A stretch of 64,000 bases of DNA from Neoarius graeffei (taxonomy: Eukaryota; Chordata; Actinopteri; Siluriformes; Ariidae): NCBI RefSeq assembly GCF_027579695.1, contig NC_083575.1:32710382-32774381 (forward strand), given 5' to 3'. The first letter of the stretch is position 1. Each line of letters begins with the position of its first letter. The position numbers were made by a program, and so were the translations under genes. Under the pieces are notes generated by a model that saw only the letters and a program-made list of their open reading frames with translations, did not search any database and was not told the origin of the DNA. This document shows positions 1 to 9,927 of this stretch, piece after piece.

Positions 1-1217
1 TTTTAACAATAAACATTGTCGCAAAGCAGCTTTACAGAATTTGAACGACTTAAAACATGAGCTAATTTTATCCCTAATCTATCCCCAATGAGCAAGCCTG
101 TGGCGACGGTGGCAAGGAAAAACTCCCTCAGACGACATGAGGAAGAAACCTCGAGAGGAACCAGACTCAAAAGGGAACCCATCCTCATTTGGGCAACAAC
201 AGACAGCCTGACTATAATATTAACAGTTTTAACAGGTATAACCCTCAACTGTCCTCATGGGGCCGTCCTTCACAGGAGTGGGGCGATAAAACTCCGACCA
301 GACACAGGGCACCAGGATAGATCAAGCAGGTCCGAGGGGCAGAAGAGGCCAGCATCTCAATCCCAGGATCAACATGTAACTCAGAGGGACAGATGGGGGG
401 GGAGAGAAAGAAAACACGTTGTTAGGTATGCCCTAAAAATGACAAGTATTAAATCTGTGTGGTAGGCTCGCAGAGACGAGAGTCTTTACATCAGGCATGA
501 CGCACAATGGCATGTTAATATGGTAAAAAATATATCATGACCTGCTCTGGCTGAATGCTTGATTGGGTGATGGGAGCACACTCCTCAGCAATGATGAGAT
601 GCAGATGGGACCCTTAGGCCTGGCCAAGACAATTCAGTTACATTTCACCGGGTCTGGGACATGCGACAGAACGTCTGACGGCCGATTCCCTGCAGGCTAC
701 GATAGCCAGTCGAGGTCCCCACCGTCTCCACCAAAAGATTTCCTGTTGACTCCATGTAACTCAGAGGGACAGATTTGGGGTGGGGGGGGGGGGAAGAGAA
801 AGAAAACACAGGTGGTTAGGTATGCCCAATGTCACCTGAATAAGTAGGAACAGTATACATATTGCACCGAGTACAAGCAGGGACTCCGGCAACTAACTAT
901 GACAGCATAACTAAAAGGAGAGAGCCAGAAGGTAACACAGGCATGAGGGAGCCCCGGGACATAAAGCAGCCAGCCACTGCACCGTCAACAAACTCGAGTG
1001 AGCAAGCGAGTGGGGACTGACAGCATCCATACATCCCAGTTTACCAAAACACTCTATGTCTGAGGACCCTCCAGATCTACTCCTTTACCTCATAAACACC
1101 ATTAACAAAAGGCTTGACTAAACAGATATGTTTTCAGCCTAGACTTAAATGCTGAGACTGTGTCTGATTCCCGAACATTACTTGGAAGGCTGTTCCATAA
1201 CAGTGGGGCTTTATCAG
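1..1217 (-). mobile_element. 3' end of an L2-like non-LTR retrotransposon
   Basis: Read on the minus strand, about 1230-1102 encodes the last residues of a LINE reverse transcriptase ORF, with the typical ending LWNSLPSNVRESDTVSAFKS followed by RLKTYLFSQAFC and a stop. The rest, down to base 1, is a long 3' UTR. Its last part contains a block (about 180-1 on the minus strand) that I know from many fish 3' UTR repeats and LINE tails. The window edge cuts the element before its terminal repeat. Two imperfect copies of a ~60-bp segment lie inside (377-435 and 757-830). Apparent plus-strand ORFs at 88-465 and 563-847 are antisense to this UTR and are not genes. Clade assignment (L2/CR1 group) is an inference. 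Confidence 0.65.
377..830. repeat. two copies of a ~60-bp segment inside the LINE 3' UTR
   Basis: The segment starting AACTCAGAGGGACAGAT and running through a G-run, a GAAAGAAAACAC block and GTTAGGTATGCCC occurs at about 377-435 and again at 757-830. The copies differ mostly in the length of the G-run. This is visible directly and suggests a local duplication within the repeat. Confidence 0.7.
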
Positions 1218-2163
1218 GATACATCATTAACCTACAAAAGTGCGAAATTATGCCAGTGAATATAACGGCTAAGCAAATTGACTTTGGTTTATTCCCGCTC
1301 AGAGTCAGTCCACAAAAATTTAAATACTTAGGAATCTGGATAACACATGTCTTTAAAGATATATTCAAAGCTAACTTTTCACCATTACTGACTAACCTTA
1401 AGCGAGATATGGAACGTTGGAGTTTACTCCCCTTGTCACTAGGAGGCAGAATTAACATAATTAAAATGAATGTCTTGCCTAAATTCCTTTACATATTTCA
1501 ATGCATTCCCCTGCATTTATCTAAATCCTTTTTCATGTCGGTGGACAATTTAGTGTCGGGATTCATATGGAACAAGAAAACCCCCCGAATACGGAAAAGG
1601 ATTTTACAACAGCATCGTGAACATGGAGGATTATCCCTCCCTAACCTCCAGTTATATTATTGGGCTGCCAATATTAGGTCTATGCTGTTTTGGAAAGATT
1701 CTCCATCTGGTGGCACCACACCTGAGTGGTTACGTATGGAAAACTCCTCTTGTCTTCATACTTCTTTACACTCGCTTCTATGCTCAAAACTTCCTCTTTT
1801 GGATTCCATATCTAAATTCACCTCAAATCCAATTGTGAAACAGTCTTTTAAAATTCTGACACAGATCAGACAAAGTTTCTCTCTCAGGGATTTGCCGACC
1901 TGCGCTCCTATAGCAAAAAACCATCAGTTCATGCCATCAATCATAGACGGTGCTTTTTGTGAATGGGCTAATAGAGGAGTCGCCACAATAGAGAATCTAT
2001 TTATCAATAATATTTTTGCATCTTTTGATCAATTGAAGCTTAAATTTAATATCCCAAACTCTCATCTTTTTAGATTTTTGCAGCTCCGTAGCTTCATATC
2101 AGCATCATATACTCACTTCCCATCCCAACCACCCAATACCCTCCTAAATTTCATTCTGAAGCT
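1218..2163 (+). pseudogene. L1-type LINE ORF2, first part (5'-truncated)
   Basis: The open frame across 1218-2163 encodes the region downstream of the reverse-transcriptase palm of an L1-type ORF2. Diagnostic strings are FKYLGIWI, WSLLPLSLGGRINIIKMNVL, FIWNKKTPRIRK and GGLSLPNLQLYYWAANI. The endonuclease and the catalytic palm are missing, so the copy is 5'-truncated, as most genomic L1 copies are. The frame runs cleanly to AAG CT at 2159-2163, where an endogenous retrovirus interrupts it. The protein resumes in the same frame at 9928. The left junction with the L2 tail is placed near 1218 because L1-like protein begins there; it could be off by some tens of bases. Confidence 0.88.
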
Positions 2164-2687
2164 TGTAATGGAAATTTCTAATAAACACTTCAGAACGCTT
2201 AACAGTTGTCTTTTCAGTCATTTATTATAGTAGATCATATAAAAGATATATAAAATAGGAAAGGAAAGACAAGAATAGAAGAAGACATCACTTCTGATGA
2301 TGCCGAGAGTACGCGCACTCTGAGTTGTGTTTTAGGAATGTTATCTATTATACTCTGAAAGCATTCGCTCACTGCTTGTGTCTTCACGTGATTGGCTCAA
2401 GATTTTCTATGAAGCTTTGTTAGAGCGTGCACCTGGCGTGCGGGCGGATGCGAGTTAGGGAGAGCTCAAGCTCCCTGCTTATCACCACCAAGGTCAGGAA
2501 AGGTGGTTACATCATGAGAAGATGCGTAGTTAGGATGAACTCAAGCACCCTGCTCATTACCACCGAGGCCACAGAAAAGCGATTACAACATGTGGAAAAA
2601 CATCTCTTCTTAGTAACTAAGCCACTTTAGTTCAACATACAGAAACACAGAGAATAATAATGTTCATCCATTAAAAATTCCCTCACA
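2164..2687 (-). repeat. 3' LTR of the endogenous retrovirus
   Basis: This is the second 524-bp copy, downstream of env on the minus strand, with the same TG...CA ends. Its poly(A) signal is at 2221-2226 on the plus-strand coordinate. Base 2315 is G where the 5' LTR has A. The 68-codon ORFs visible in both LTRs (2427-2630, 9667-9870) are chance ORFs antisense to transcription. Confidence 0.92.
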
Positions 2688-2700
2688 TTCCCCCCTTTTT
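2688..2700 (-). promoter_or_regulatory. polypurine tract next to the 3' LTR
   Basis: On the minus strand AAAAAGGGGGGAA sits immediately before the TGTGAGGG start of the 3' LTR. This is the standard position and composition of the plus-strand primer of a retrovirus. Confidence 0.88.
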
Positions 2701-2912
2701 ATCCTATAGGATAAATTACTAAAAGGAAAGAAAAGAACTGTACACAGTTTCAGTGATAAGAGTTCTCAGAGAGATTCGACTTAACACGTCATTGAGTGTA
2801 CAGGGATAATGCTAAGGCTGTTTTTATAAGACAGACATCTTAAATGAATGTTAACAAGCCATATACATAGATCAGGAATAATAGAACAGGAAACAATGAT
2901 AATGAAAGTGTT

Positions 2913-3300
2913 TTAAGTCAGGACTAGTTTCATGTCAACTGTGCTGATGTCATCGAATGGTGGGTTATAGTCTTCGTGTGGGTTTGGAGGCCAGTCAGGC
3001 AAGTCATCGGAGTCTATTTTCACCATCTGGTAACCGATATTTGTCAGCTGCCTCTGAAACACAGACATACAACATTGACAGAAAACAGGGAGCAAACATA
3101 GCATCACAATCACTAAGCCCAGGACTGGTACGGTGGATAGAATTAGAGTCTTCCATCCACTGAACTAACACGATCAGCTGGCTTCAACTCCTCCATGTTC
3201 ATCTGCTCGTAATTGTTCAGCAACCTTGCGCATCTTGTTCAGTGCCTCAATGATGTTACCGAGTTAACCCTTGCCCTTCTTGACGTGTATTGGTGCTCAG
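2913..3300 (-). pseudogene. env: env remnant: C-terminal transmembrane subunit
   Basis: Only the end of env is visible: a short helical segment (about 3265-3190), then a hydrophobic span (LGLVIVMLCLLPVFCQCC, about 3130-3070) and an acidic cytoplasmic tail ending at 2913. A break lies between the helical segment and the membrane span. The receptor-binding surface subunit, the fusion peptide and most of the transmembrane ectodomain are absent. The junction with the end of pol is around 3260-3300. Such a remnant cannot produce an entry protein. Confidence 0.75.
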
Positions 3301-3381
3301 AGGGCGGGCACGCCCTATCAGCCCTCGTCCCACCTCACCGGGACTTGGAGGAAACTCAAAACCCTAAGACTTATCTATCAG

Positions 3382-3985
3382 CTAGACACTGAAATACTCT
3401 TCCCTATTGAGGGTGCGTGCATGATTGATGTGATACTCGCACTGTTCCATGCAGTGATGCCTTTCTTCCTCACGAGCTTTAGTCAGCGTCTGGTCACTTA
3501 GGCCTTCCTTTTCCTCCTGCTCAGCTGGTTCAGGAACCCTCCTGCAGCGGCTAGCATGGATCCACATCACTCTGCCTGTGACTTTCACTGCCGTTGGGGT
3601 CGTGAGCAGGACCTGGAATGGGCCGTTCCACCGTGGCTTGTTCCACTTGGTTCGTCGGAAGTCCTTTACCACGATCCAATCCCCTGGTTGTAGATCCCTC
3701 AGCGGGTTTGGGAAGTGCTTCTTTTACCTGTTTGTGGATAGATTTCAAAGCAGAGGACAACGTTGCACAGTAATTCAACATTGCATCATCACACAGTGTG
3801 GTGTCCAGCAGTGTTCCTTGAGCTGGCCCTATCCCCATGTTGGGTACTCATCCAAACAGAATTTCGAATGGGCTTAACCCATGTTTAGGCCTAGTTTGAA
3901 TCCTCATTTGTGTGAGTACTACAGGGAGGACCTTTGTCCATAATAGCCCTGTTTCTGCACAAGCTTTGCTTAGTTCATTTTTAAG
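3382..3985 (-). pseudogene. pol: pol part 3: C-terminal integrase
   Basis: After a deletion at about 3985 that removes the rest of the DDE core, the frame resumes with KNELSKACAETGLLWTKVLP and then, after more frame changes (around 3875 and 3700), the integrase C-terminal domain: KWNKPRWNGPFQVLLTTPTA, VTGRVMWIHASRCR. The ORF at 3382-3672 reaches a normal-looking end about 30 codons beyond this domain. In many gamma-like viruses env overlaps the end of pol, so the tail could also contain the env start. Confidence 0.85.
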
Positions 3986-5384
3986 GGACCCATTTTCCCT
4001 CTCTAAGTGTCAGTTCAATGAAGTCCATTTGGAGGTGATCAAATGGTTTGTCTGGTATTGGGTGTGCTGCTTGAGTTAGTTTGATACCTTGATCTGCATT
4101 ATATTGTGCACATATCAAGCATTGCTTGCAAAATTTCGCAGCATAATTTGAAAACCCCTTTGTGAACCATCTCTTTGTTACTTCTGCTACCATCCCCCCT
4201 TTTGACACATGGGTGAGCCCATGTGCCAATTTTGCATAGAAAGGGAACATGTATTTTGGTAGACAGGGACGGCCCAAGGGACAAACCCAGACCGAGTTTG
4301 CAAGGATACAGCCTGCCTGTTTCCATACTCGTCTCTCGTCCTGGGTGGCAGTGCTCTGAAGGTCCACTAGCTGTAAACAAGGGGTAGAAACCTGAGGAAA
4401 GGCAAGGTTAGAGGGTGAACTGGAAGCCGAGGCTGCACACTTAGCTGCCGCATCCGCCCTGGCATTCCCTTGAGACACAAGATCAGTATTGTTAGCATGG
4501 GCAGCACACTTACACACAGCAATAGCTCTAGGGAGTAGAACAGCATCCAACAACTCAGAGACAAGTTTATGATGTGCAATGGGAGATCCTGTGCTAGTGA
4601 GAAAATTTCTATGTTTCCAAATGGTGCCAAAATCGTGCACAACGCCAAATGCATACCTACTGTCCGTAAAAATATTGACAGATTGCCCTGCCGCCAATTT
4701 GCATGCCTCAATGAGGGCACAGAGGTCTGCAGCCTGCGCCAACAGGTTTGAGGGCAGATGTAACGCCTTGAGGACCTCGTGATCTGAGACTACGGCAAAA
4801 CCTACTTTGTTCTTTCCCGTCTCTGGGTCTCTGGAGGCTGAACCATCCACATAGAGGATCATGTCTGGATTTTCCAAAGGGTCGCTCTTTAAGTCTGCCC
4901 TGGGGGAACAAAAATCATTAGTGAGAGCAACACAGTCATGTGGTTCTCCATCGTCCTCTGTAGGGAGAAGAGACGCAGAATTCAGAACAGAACAACGTTT
5001 CACGATGTTAGGCATATCAAGTATGACAGTGTTATACTTCAACCATCTCTGTGCTGACAAATGTGACATCTTTTCTCCAACAGAAGCAGGGAGACAGCAT
5101 GTGGGACCAAAGGGTGAGGTTAGAATACCCCACAATATTTCTGGAGGCAGTTACCGCCTTTTCAGCTGCAGCAACTGCACGCAGGCAAACAGGAAGTCCA
5201 GCCGCCACTGGATCCAGCCTGCTGGAGAAGTAGGCTACAGGTCTCAATCTATCCCCGTGTTTCTGCAAAAGAACAGAGGTCATAAAACCCTTCTTTTCAT
5301 CGACAGTTTGAACAAATGGTTTATTGGGGTCAGGCAGTCCCAACGTGGGTGTGGTCTGCAGAGCGCTCTTTAGGGACGTCAGGC
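3985..5384 (-). pseudogene. pol: pol part 2: connection domain, RNase H and N-terminal integrase, broken
   Basis: From about 5384 the minus strand encodes the connection domain ([35 protein letters not shown]). After a frameshift near 5135 comes RNase H, with the strings ILYVDGSAS, TDSRYAFGVVHDFG and GNARADAAAK that carry the catalytic acidic residues. The integrase N-terminus follows with an H...H...CKQCLIC zinc-binding pattern. The integrase core begins (HLQMDFIELT holds the first catalytic Asp), but after LREGKW the match jumps to a region downstream of the core. The RNase H portion is the best-preserved enzyme domain in the copy. Confidence 0.87.
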
Positions 5385-6968
5385 GTGTGCGGGACAGCCG
5401 CAGCATTGACTGCTTGCAGATCTTGGACAAACCTCCACTCATCGGGCTGGGACGGTTTTCTTCCTTCTTAACTGGAAAAATAGGAGTGCGCACTGGAAAG
5501 TCCTGGCAAGGGACAATTACATCTGCCTTCAGCAACGAATCAAAGACCGGTTTTATACCTGCAATTGCTTCTGGTTTGAGTGGCTACTGGGTCTGTTTAG
5601 GCCTGAAATCTGATTTGGGGGTGATCACCACTGGTTCAGCATTCTTTATTAGGTCCACATCATGTTTACCCTTCGCCCAAACGGAATTTGGAACTCCCGC
5701 CAATTTGGGGTGCACCTCTGCTGGAGTTATGCCTGTGGAAACGGAGACAAACAGGCCACTACGGCTGGGGTCTCCAGGACCCTGGTCATCAGTGGCTAGT
5801 ATTACGCTGCGCTTAACATGCACACACATAGCATGACTGTTTGTAGACCCCAAGCCTTTGACAAAACAACACACTAGGGTCCTCTGTTTGGGACCATTCA
5901 TTGCCATCGACTGCGCACTTCTTGACCCATTTCCCCACGTCTTTCCAATGGGCGACTCATGGCCTTGGTAATGAGACATGGGATATAGAATTAATGATGT
6001 CTAAGAAATCATGTTGGCAGCAGCCGACCTCAAAGTCCTCTGACACAAGGCTGCGTATAACATGTTTGAGAACACTGCGATGAGCATTGATGCAGCTGTT
6101 TGGACAACGAGTAAAATGGACCTGCACAGCGCAATAATGTTTAGACCAATACATAGTTTGAGGGTCAATCTTTCACGTGCATGGGGGTCTGCAAACCAAG
6201 TCTTTTCAAACTCTACATCTTGACCTTGGTGAACATGTGCTGTACAATGCAAATCTTCCTCTTTCATATAATCTGTGTCAACTGATGAGGTGTTCAAGTG
6301 TGCGAGCTGTACAAGGTGTTTTGGAGTTTGTGTGAGCTGATCTGAGCAGAGCCGCCAGACATACACATACAGGGGGCTTCCAAATTCATACTGCACACTG
6401 CACATTTCACTTACTTCAATGGTTAGCCCATCTGGAGTGGACATGAGATTTACTCCTAATTTGCACATTAAATCACGTGCTAACAAATTTACTGGACATG
6501 TATGTGAGATGAGAAATGAGTGGGACGTAACTATTCCTCCCTCGCTTTTACACGGGAGGTTGACTGAGAAAGTTTCGGTTACAGGTCGTCCTGAGATGCC
6601 CACTGTCTGAATAGAATTTGAGCTGAGCAGTGGGTCTACTGGAAGTACCCCATGTTGTATCACTGAGTGTGCTGCTCCAGAATCTACTAAAAAGGTTAAC
6701 ACATGCCCACACACAGTGAGGGGCATGCAAGGGAGTTTAGAAAAGGGAGTAGTTGTGTATTTTAACAAACTTAATGCAACTTCAGGTGTATTTATTTGGA
6801 CTGGTATATCGGGCGTTTCTGTGTAATCTTGCTGTTGCATGCAGGTGCTGCTACTAATGTGTTTAACGTTATGTGAATGCTCCTGTCTATGTGTATGTGT
6901 ATCATCAGGTGTGTGTGTGTGTTACCTCCCCTGTTCTCTGTGTGGGGCCCGTTCCCAGAGTCTGCAAA
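5384..6968 (-). pseudogene. pol: pol part 1: aspartic protease and N-terminal reverse transcriptase, broken
   Basis: Downstream of gag, one frame (6840 to about 5450) encodes a retroviral protease with the active-site string LVDSGAAHS and the later LLARDLMCKLGV. The start of reverse transcriptase follows (residues around KLAGVPNSVWAKGKHDVDL, then [13 protein letters not shown]). Two in-frame TAG stops occur (6001-6003 and 5584-5586) and a frameshift lies near 5450. The coding match ends at about 5385 and picks up abruptly in the polymerase connection domain, so the catalytic palm with its YxDD motif is deleted. Gag ends in UGA. The sequence after it stays open in the gag frame for a while, as expected for stop-codon readthrough, but a CA repeat at about 6907-6920 puts protease in a different frame. 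Confidence 0.88.
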
Positions 6969-8450
6969 TCAGTCTGCTTTGCTGTACTCCTCACAGGGCC
7001 TCTGGCTGCTTCTGTGGAGACAATTTCGAGCAATGTGTCCCTTCCGATTGCAGTTGTAGCAGGTTACGCCTTTAATCCAGGACGGGTCGCCCCAGGTCAT
7101 CCTGCCTCGGCCCCTACCTCGACCTCTTCCTCTTCCTCCTTCTCCAGGCTGAACCGTCTGGAAAAGAGTGAGAGTGGCGGCGTGTAGGTCTTGGTCTCTT
7201 TGTGTCGACTTTGTCTTCTCCTTCTCCTTCAGCAGCTTTTCTGCATGCACAGCATACTGCTCGATCTTGGTGAGACTGGTGGTTTCCCACAGGAGACAGA
7301 GCTGCTTTACTAACTTGGCCACTGCTGGATCCATACCGCTCATGAAACTGTTCCGCAGGTGCGCTTCCCAGACCTCAGGAGTGCCTTCCACTCCAGCCAG
7401 GGTCGCGGGTCTGGTCAGGCCACTGTGTTTCTCATGCACAGCAGTGAGACGGGTGAGAAATGCTGACACCCCTTCTCCATCTTCTTGCTTACACATACTG
7501 ATCTTAGTCATGTCTATGTTCAAAGGAAAAGCACTATCCAGACGAGCACAGAGAGCAGTGATGGTATCTCTATACTCACTATTGCCAACTGCACTCCAGT
7601 CTGGTGTAGTCATTCGCTGGTCAGCTTCCGGCCAATCTTTGGAAACTTTGCTCCAATCTATACCCATCTTGACCATGAGTAGGCGGCGAAGTTCATGGGT
7701 GGTCGGTCGGAATTCTCTGCAAAATATCAACAGCTCATTACCAAATGTCTTTCCTCCTACCTCTCTCACATTGGGAAGAGAAGCCATGCTTTCCTTCATG
7801 TCCGCTGTCGTCCAGGGTCTGTGGACTAAAAGCACACCACCAGCTCCAGCCACTTCCACCATTGGAAGATGAAGGACTTCAGACTTTAGATTATGGCCTT
7901 GTGGACCCACTGGTGAGCACGTGGTCAGGTCCAGGAGAGTATCTTTTCCATCGCCATATGTAAGACCGGATCTCGTGTGTGATGGAGAAGCGAGGGGAGG
8001 TGCTGATGCTGGAGGCGGCTGGTAGGCTGGAGGAGATTCCAGAGGCTCAGTTTTTCCCTTCGTCTCAACTTCTCCCCTTCTCTGTGGGTGAGGCGCTTGT
8101 GGGAATGATGTTCCGCCTTGCTGAGGAGGCAGTGTGTGTTGGGGTGGTGGGGCAGACTCCAGGTCAGGGCCCATCTGAAATTTCAAACACTGAGAAGAGG
8201 GTGAGAGCCCTGCCTGTCGTTTCTCTCTTTTGTACTCTCTCTTAAGTGTTTCTTCTTTCCATGCAGAAAACGCCCTCCAGTCCCCTAAGAACTTAACATT
8301 ATCTGCAAACTCTTCTTTTTCCTTCTGTTTCAACTTTTCTTCTAACTGTCCTATCTGCCTGGGACTAAAACTGCCCTTCTCAGGGAATCCTAAGTCCTTT
8401 ACCCATATGTCAAACTGTGCCAAACAATCCTCACCATACGAGGTTTTCAT
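6969..8450 (-). CDS. gag: retroviral Gag polyprotein (apparently intact)
   Basis: The 493-codon ORF is open from ATG to TGA. It encodes the virion core polyprotein. The N-terminal ~100 residues look like a matrix region. A proline-rich linker follows, carrying a PPAY motif (residues about 140-145), the usual ESCRT-recruiting late-domain type. A capsid-like segment spans roughly 200-430, with FRPTTHELRRLL, LNIDMTKISMCKQED and GMDPAVAKLVKQLC. Near the C-terminus an arginine/glycine tract (RGRGRGRGRGR) precedes a single CCHC zinc knuckle, CYNCNRKGHIARNC, as in gammaretroviral nucleocapsids. No PTAP motif or myristoylation-type glycine start is evident. An intact gag beside a ruined pol is the notable feature: this copy could still make core protein and packageable RNA. 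Confidence 0.9.
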   Translation of the reverse strand: MKTSYGEDCLAQFDIWVKDLGFPEKGSFSPRQIGQLEEKLKQKEKEEFADNVKFLGDWRAFSAWKEETLKREYKREKRQAGLSPSSQCLKFQMGPDLESAPPPQHTLPPQQGGTSFPQAPHPQRRGEVETKGKTEPLESPPAYQPPPASAPPLASPSHTRSGLTYGDGKDTLLDLTTCSPVGPQGHNLKSEVLHLPMVEVAGAGGVLLVHRPWTTADMKESMASLPNVREVGGKTFGNELLIFCREFRPTTHELRRLLMVKMGIDWSKVSKDWPEADQRMTTPDWSAVGNSEYRDTITALCARLDSAFPLNIDMTKISMCKQEDGEGVSAFLTRLTAVHEKHSGLTRPATLAGVEGTPEVWEAHLRNSFMSGMDPAVAKLVKQLCLLWETTSLTKIEQYAVHAEKLLKEKEKTKSTQRDQDLHAATLTLFQTVQPGEGGRGRGRGRGRGRMTWGDPSWIKGVTCYNCNRKGHIARNCLHRSSQRPCEEYSKAD

Positions 8451-9381
8451 AAACTGGATGTTTGGGCTGTCATAGGAACATCCAATTCTTATTATAGCAC
8501 ATGTAGCTTCACACTTACTTGCTTTTTTCTTTTCTTTCCCTAACTTACTGTTTCTGTTCCTCAGTGTACACTGTTATATCAATAGGTTATGACAACAATG
8601 GCTGAGTTTTTATTAGGATCACAAAAATAACAGGTTGGACTATGTCCAAAAATGCGACACAATAATCTTTTAGGTGTGTTCTTATTAGTAAACAATTTAT
8701 CTGACATTTGCCTTAAACCAAAGTACAGTAGGTATCATTTAACACAACAACCTCAAAGACAACTCGCGCATGTGTACAAAATCTGTTTCTCTGTTTCAGA
8801 ATTTGGAGGAGGACAGTACTCTGTTAATTCATCAATATTTTGCGTGCACACCGGTGTGTCTTTGCGTTTTCGCGATCGAACCTCTCTATCCCGTTCCCAG
8901 ACGGGCCAGTTGTTCACACAGAACAAAGGGAGCAAGATTCAATTCCCACGAATCGCTGAACGTGAATCCGTCGAAACACGCACCCGTACTTCCCCTCCTC
9001 AAGTAGGCGAGCGATTACCCAGTCGTCACTTAGGCGGATAATTCTCTAACACAACCCAATAAACTACTCGCAGTTTATTGTCTCAAAATTGTGTTTTATC
9101 CATTGTCTGCAAACATATTGATGGTACCACAGTTTAGCAGTCCTCCTGGGCTCGGACAAACTTCTGTCCGTCTCTTATATCAGTCTTCCTTGACTGGGAC
9201 AATCTCTGTCCATCTCTTATATCATTCTTTAAATACTGTTTCCACTAATTTCTTTACACAAGAATGCAAAGTTATCACTTACTGGTTCGGTGAGCCCTGA
9301 TGGTCTGGTCTCTCGTCCGAGTTCTCAGCTCCGCACCGTAGCCTTGGGAGTGTTCCGTCGTCCGAGGATCAGACGCATAGG
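8451..9381 (-). other. retroviral 5' leader between primer-binding site and gag
   Basis: About 930 bases separate the primer-binding site from the gag start. No convincing ORF is present on the coding strand. The region would carry the packaging signal and any splice donor, neither of which I can place by eye. Confidence 0.6.
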
Positions 9382-9400
9382 GCCCACCCAGGGGACGCCA
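9382..9400 (-). promoter_or_regulatory. primer-binding site, tRNA-Asn type
   Basis: Three bases inside the 5' LTR, the minus strand reads TGGCGTCCCCTGGGTGGGC. Vertebrate tRNA-Asn ends GCCCACCCAGGGACGCCA; its complement matches apart from one extra C in the provirus. The TGG start, opposite the tRNA CCA end, supports the call. The single-base insertion could be a drifted site or a tRNA variant. Confidence 0.75.
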
Positions 9401-9403
9401 AAT

Positions 9404-9927
9404 TGTAATGGAAATTTCTAATAAACACTTCAGAACGCTTAACAGTTGTCTTTTCAGTCATTTATTATAGTAGATCATATAAAAGATATATAAAATAGGA
9501 AAGGAAAGACAAGAATAGAAGAAGACATCACTTCTGATGATGCCGAGAGTACGCACACTCTGAGTTGTGTTTTAGGAATGTTATCTATTATACTCTGAAA
9601 GCATTCGCTCACTGCTTGTGTCTTCACGTGATTGGCTCAAGATTTTCTATGAAGCTTTGTTAGAGCGTGCACCTGGCGTGCGGGCGGATGCGAGTTAGGG
9701 AGAGCTCAAGCTCCCTGCTTATCACCACCAAGGTCAGGAAAGGTGGTTACATCATGAGAAGATGCGTAGTTAGGATGAACTCAAGCACCCTGCTCATTAC
9801 CACCGAGGCCACAGAAAAGCGATTACAACATGTGGAAAAACATCTCTTCTTAGTAACTAAGCCACTTTAGTTCAACATACAGAAACACAGAGAATAATAA
9901 TGTTCATCCATTAAAAATTCCCTCACA
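9404..9927 (-). repeat. 5' LTR of the endogenous retrovirus
   Basis: This 524-bp LTR lies upstream of gag on the minus strand. It begins TGTGAGGG at 9927 and ends CCATTACA at 9404. A TATA-like stretch lies around 9477-9497, and AATAAA (plus strand TTTATT) is at 9461-9466, which would place the promoter and poly(A) signal close together near the U3/R border. Only base 9555 differs from the other LTR. The promoter assignment is inferred from motif position. Confidence 0.92.

Larger units (their letters stand above)
2164..9927 (-). mobile_element. endogenous retrovirus (gamma/epsilon-like), nearly identical LTRs, defective pol and env
   Basis: A 7,764-bp provirus on the minus strand lies inside an L1. 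It has 524-bp LTRs with TG...CA ends, a 4-bp AGCT target duplication (2160-2163 and 9928-9931), a primer-binding site matching tRNA-Asn, a polypurine tract, a complete gag, and remnants of protease, reverse transcriptase, RNase H, integrase and env. By base-by-base reading the LTRs differ only at 2315 (G) versus 9555 (A), so the insertion is recent. Pol has in-frame stops, frameshifts and two internal deletions, and env is reduced to its 3' end. The 4-bp duplication, the UGA after gag and the order of domains fit the gamma/epsilon side of retroviruses. The copy cannot make its own polymerase or integrase, so it was probably mobilised in trans. Confidence 0.92.

Noticed and set aside
88-847. 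Two plus-strand ORFs (125 and 94 codons)
   Set aside because: They are antisense to the 3' UTR of an L2-like LINE and have no recognisable domain.
2427-2630. 68-codon ORF present identically in both LTRs (also 9667-9870)
   Set aside because: It is conserved only because the LTRs are nearly identical, and it is antisense to transcription.
7168-7872. 234-codon plus-strand ORF
   Set aside because: It is the shadow of the Gag frame on the opposite strand.
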